Origin: Candidatus Bathyarchaeota archaeon
GTDB taxonomy: Archaea > Thermoproteota > Bathyarchaeia > RBG-16-48-13 > GCA-020355125
Reading direction: 5' to 3'
Length of the DNA: 6,671 nucleotides
Assembly: GCA_030670615.1 (NCBI GenBank)
Contig: DAOVBJ010000052.1
Span: 1-6,671 of the forward strand
This document shows positions 5,191-6,671 of this stretch, piece by piece. The stretch's first letter is position 1; each line of letters starts with the position of its first letter. A program made the translations under genes and the position numbers. A model generated the notes under the pieces. That model saw only the letters and a list, made by a program, of their open reading frames with translations. It ran no database searches and had not been told where the DNA came from.

Positions 5191-5414
5191 GTGACCGAAG
5201 AAGAAGAACTTGTTTCAAAGCGCGCGCGCTAGTTATACTGCTGCCAATTATCTTAAATTTAGTGTCTTGGCTTTATATGATCTTTATCCTTCCCACGTTT
5301 GCAAGTTGTTTAATACTTGGTTATAAAGTTTTGAACAGGCAATACCAGAAAGTGTATATTTATGGGGTTATAGGAATGCTCTCGGCATTAGTGGCCCTTT
5401 CCTTTAATATATGA
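5191..5414 (+). pseudogene. Small two-helix membrane protein, out of frame at a GC repeat
   Basis: GTG at 5191, with GGTGA five bases upstream, opens VTEEEELVSKRAR and stops at a TAG formed by the (GC)5 palindrome (5230-5232). In another frame, starting right after the repeat, runs a clean hydrophobic protein with no start of its own: VILLPIILNLVSWLYMIFIL, then a short loop GYKVLNRQYQKV, then YIYGVIGMLSALVALSFNI and TGA at 5412. Removing one GC unit joins them into a 73-aa protein with a short acidic N-terminus and two or three membrane helices. It follows the winged-HTH gene by 13 nt. It is either broken, switched off by repeat length, or an indel artefact of the sequence. Confidence 0.55.
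5219..5230. repeat. 12-nt palindrome AGCGCGCGCGCT, (GC)5
   Basis: It sits ten codons into the small membrane-protein gene and with the following AG creates the stop codon that ends the upstream frame. Confidence 0.9.
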
Positions 5415-5509
5415 AGCACGAATAATTTATCACACATTTGATTGCTCATTGATTAAAATTTGATGTTACAGAGTTTGTCCACGCATCTCTGGAGCAGGCC
5501 GTTCCATTC

Positions 5510-5845
5510 TCATTCGAGAAACCCTTTTATTGCTTCCGCGATAGGAGTGCCAGGCTTTACTTTAACCTTGGCTACTTTGAATATCTCGAGCAGCGTTAAT
5601 ACACCAGGGCCGAACTCCCCGGATATTACGGTATTGACTCCTAAGTCGGTCAGCGTCTTCATTACCACCGGGCCAGAGCCTTGTTTGTAGGAAGCGACCG
5701 GGTTTTGGATCACCTCAACATTTTTGACATCTTTTCCCTTTACGTCTATGATGGTGAAGGTTTTGGCTCTTCCAAAGACGTTCGACACCACATCTTCTAT
5801 TCCTCTATTTCCCTTAGTTGAGATAGCCAACTTAATTTCTCGCAA
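5510..5845 (-). CDS. NifX/NafY-type dinitrogenase cofactor-domain protein, 111 aa
   Basis: This is a single-domain protein of the dinitrogenase iron-molybdenum cofactor family (PF02579, RNase H-like fold), whose members bind or carry iron-sulfur or Mo-Fe clusters; most archaeal ones are not tied to nitrogen fixation. Visible marks are LAISTKGNRGIEDVVSNVFG, FGRAKTFTIID (24-34), a GSGP turn (56-59), the VISGEFGPGVL strand and loop (73-83) and a C-terminal helix IAEAIKGFL. The start is a TTG at 5845, with an in-frame TAA directly before it and AGGGGTG upstream as ribosome site. It follows the DUF5320 gene by 31 nt, so both are probably one transcript. The likely partners are UPF0251, DUF5320 and Mrp-type proteins. 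Confidence 0.9.
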   Translation of the reverse strand: MREIKLAISTKGNRGIEDVVSNVFGRAKTFTIIDVKGKDVKNVEVIQNPVASYKQGSGPVVMKTLTDLGVNTVISGEFGPGVLTLLEIFKVAKVKVKPGTPIAEAIKGFLE

Positions 5846-5876
5846 TTAGTCACACCCCTTTATCTTATATTTTAAG

Positions 5877-6131
5877 TTATTTTCCTAGTTCTTCAAGCCT
5901 CTTCCCGATCTGATCTAACTGCTGTTGCATGACCTTCGCCTGCTCTTCCAACATCTGTATCTCCTGCTCCTTCGCCAACGTAGGCGTTGTTGTCTGAAGG
6001 TAGGGAAAAAGCCTCCAGCATGCTCCTCTGCCGTATAACCAACCAGGTCTTTGCCAGGGAGGCAAATAGCTGAAGGGTCCCCTTCCAGGCCAAGCTCTCC
6101 TTCCGCCTCTTCCTCGTCCTCTCCAACCCAT
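5877..6131 (-). CDS. DUF5320 family protein, 84 aa
   Basis: The first half is rich in Gly, Arg, Trp and Pro (MGWRGRGRGGRRAW, then GPFSYLPPWQRPGWLYGRG) and presumably disordered or nucleic-acid binding; the second half (about 53-84) is a coiled coil, KEQEIQMLEEQAKVMQQQLD followed by more heptads. This two-part build is typical of DUF5320 proteins, which often sit beside NifX-like and UPF0251 genes. Function unknown. The start at 6131 is preceded by GTGAAG. A TATA-like GTATAAAC about 26 nt upstream of the ATG would give a nearly leaderless message. Another frame open over almost the same bases (to 6141) is a shadow. Confidence 0.8.
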   Translation of the reverse strand: MGWRGRGRGGRRAWPGRGPFSYLPPWQRPGWLYGRGACWRLFPYLQTTTPTLAKEQEIQMLEEQAKVMQQQLDQIGKRLEELGK

Positions 6132-6172
6132 GTTTCTTCACTTCTAAATATTTTTGTGTTTATACACTCCTT

Positions 6173-6203
6173 TATTTATGTGATAGTGCACATAAATATA
6201 AAA
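6173..6203. promoter_or_regulatory. Divergent promoter with a 10-bp inverted repeat
   Basis: TATTTATGTG (6173-6182) and CACATAAATA (6189-6198) are perfect inverted arms around a 6-nt spacer. The right arm overlaps a strong TATA-like box, ATAAATATAAAAG, that would serve UPF0251 with a start of transcription near 6225. The site lies midway in the 101 nt between the divergent DUF5320 and UPF0251 genes. It is a good operator candidate, perhaps for UPF0251 itself. Confidence 0.6.
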
Positions 6204-6232
6204 GTTACTGTGAGAACAGAATAGTGATCTAA

Positions 6233-6556
6233 ATTGGATGGGGACATAGACGCAGACGCGGCAGAAGGGGGAGATTTCCTAAACCGATAAACATAGGAAA
6301 GGCTCCGACGATAGATAAGCTTATACCTGTCCCAGACAGGGGTGAGGAACCCCTCTGCATTGAGCCGGCCGAAGTTGAGGTCCTTAGACTGATAGACTTT
6401 GAAGGACTCTCTCAAGAGGAGGCTGGAGAGAGAATGGGTGTCTCCAGAGGAACGGTTTGGAGGCTTTTACAAAGCGCAAGGAGAAAAACTGCACAAGCTC
6501 TTAGTGATGGTAGAACCTTAAATGTCGTCCCCTTTGTTTCTGAAAGTAACCACTAG
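6233..6556 (+). CDS. UPF0251 (DUF134) DNA-binding protein, start codon unclear
   Basis: The family is plain: an Arg/Gly-rich opening (HRRRRGRRGRFPKPINIG), a PVP segment, EPAEVEVLRLIDFEGLSQEE (44-63) and a sigma-like HTH, RMGVSRGTVWRLLQSARRK (67-85). Family members are about 100 aa, and this frame gives 107 codons. An in-frame TAA stands at 6230-6232, and no ATG, GTG or TTG follows it before the conserved part; ATT (6233) would have to serve. An ATG at 6238 is one base out of frame: with one G fewer in its GGGG run it would read MGHRRRR. So the gene has a rare start, a frameshift, or a sequence error. The TAG stop is the first triplet of the palindrome at 6554. Confidence 0.85.
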   Translation: MGWGHRRRRGRRGRFPKPINIGKAPTIDKLIPVPDRGEEPLCIEPAEVEVLRLIDFEGLSQEEAGERMGVSRGTVWRLLQSARRKTAQALSDGRTLNVVPFVSESNH

Positions 6557-6563
6557 CGCGCTA
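6554..6563. repeat. 10-nt palindrome TAGCGCGCTA at the end of UPF0251
   Basis: Its first three bases are the TAG stop codon of UPF0251. It lies between two tail-to-tail genes. It is the shortest GC-core member, with the same TAGC and GCTA ends as the one at 2458. Confidence 0.8.
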
Positions 6564-6575
6564 AACCTACGAGAA

Positions 6576-6671
6576 TCAAGATGATGGCATCATAGTCGTT
6601 CCACACTTAGGGCATTTAGTGGAAAGGCATGGATTTCCTCTCACGTGGGGAACCCTGTAACCGCATTTCGG
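6576..6671 (-). CDS. C-terminal end of a zinc-ribbon protein
   Basis: Thirty-one codons are visible before a TGA at 6576-6578; the N-terminal part lies beyond the right edge. The pattern PKCGYRVPHVRGNPC, then TKCPKCGTTMM, shows a CxxC-type knuckle (its first Cys off the edge), a central Cys and a closing CPKC pair, as in small Gly-rich zinc or iron proteins often found beside NifX-like and UPF0251 genes. It points tail to tail at UPF0251. Function unknown; rubredoxin-like metal binding is possible. Confidence 0.7.
   Translation of the reverse strand, partial: PKCGYRVPHVRGNPCLSTKCPKCGTTMMPSS

Noticed and set aside
5893..6141. Minus-strand ORF of 82 codons over the DUF5320 gene
   Set aside because: It is the shifted frame of DUF5320; the frame ending at 5877 shows the family pattern and coiled coil.
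6176..6415. Minus-strand ORF of 79 codons
   Set aside because: It lies opposite UPF0251, which is unmistakable on the plus strand.
1128..6563. CRISPR array
   Set aside because: The repeated palindromes differ in length and spacing, from tens to over a thousand bases, with no direct repeat and spacer pattern.

Overview
The window looks archaeal. Start regions combine TATA-like boxes placed for short or absent leaders with GGAGG-type ribosome sites, GTG and TTG starts are used, and the recognisable families (Lrp-type HTH, CooT-like, DUF3303, UPF0251/DUF134, DUF5320, NifX-like, Mrp/NBP35-like, small zinc ribbons, archaeal winged HTH) form a set common in methanogen-related Euryarchaeota. I cannot name a species. 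Apart from one GC-rich insertion sequence the DNA is rather AT-rich, and it reads as a decayed, rearranged accessory region: several genes are truncated, frameshifted or lack a normal start.

Layout. 1-964 (-): partial SelA-like PLP enzyme. 965-1568: largely non-coding, with a frameshifted small gene (1261-1487, -) and three short palindromes. 1569-1853 (+): DUF3303-like protein. 1895-3467 (-): a compact run read right to left, made of a broken Lrp-type HTH joined to a CooT-like remnant, three small Cys-rich zinc-binding proteins, a 35-aa protein, a membrane PH-domain protein and a doubtful 27-aa ORF. 3612-3668 (+): the first 19 codons of an Mrp/NBP35-like ATPase, cut at its Walker A motif. 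3669-4853: hairpin DNA and an IS with an intact DDE transposase (-). 4914-5177 (+): winged HTH. 5191-5414 (+): small membrane protein, out of frame at a GC repeat. 5510-6131 (-): NifX-like and DUF5320 genes, divergent from UPF0251 (6233-6556, +) across a promoter with a perfect 10-bp dyad. 6576-6671 (-): end of a zinc-ribbon protein.

The most notable feature is a family of perfect short palindromes, AGC(GC)nT or AGCTAGCT-like and often edged by TA, at nine places (1128, 1176, 1219, 2458, 3336, 4855, 5162, 5219, 6554). They sit between genes, at gene ends, or at points where reading frames break. At two of them (3336 and 5219) removing one GC unit would rejoin the frames on either side. Two of the palindromes bracket the zinc-ribbon cassette and two others bracket the winged-HTH gene. 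They could be contingency repeats, scars of recombination, or a spreading palindromic element; the sequence alone does not decide.

The right-hand genes (UPF0251, DUF5320, NifX-like, zinc ribbon, and the Mrp stub further left) belong to families often found together and thought to handle iron-sulfur or metal clusters.
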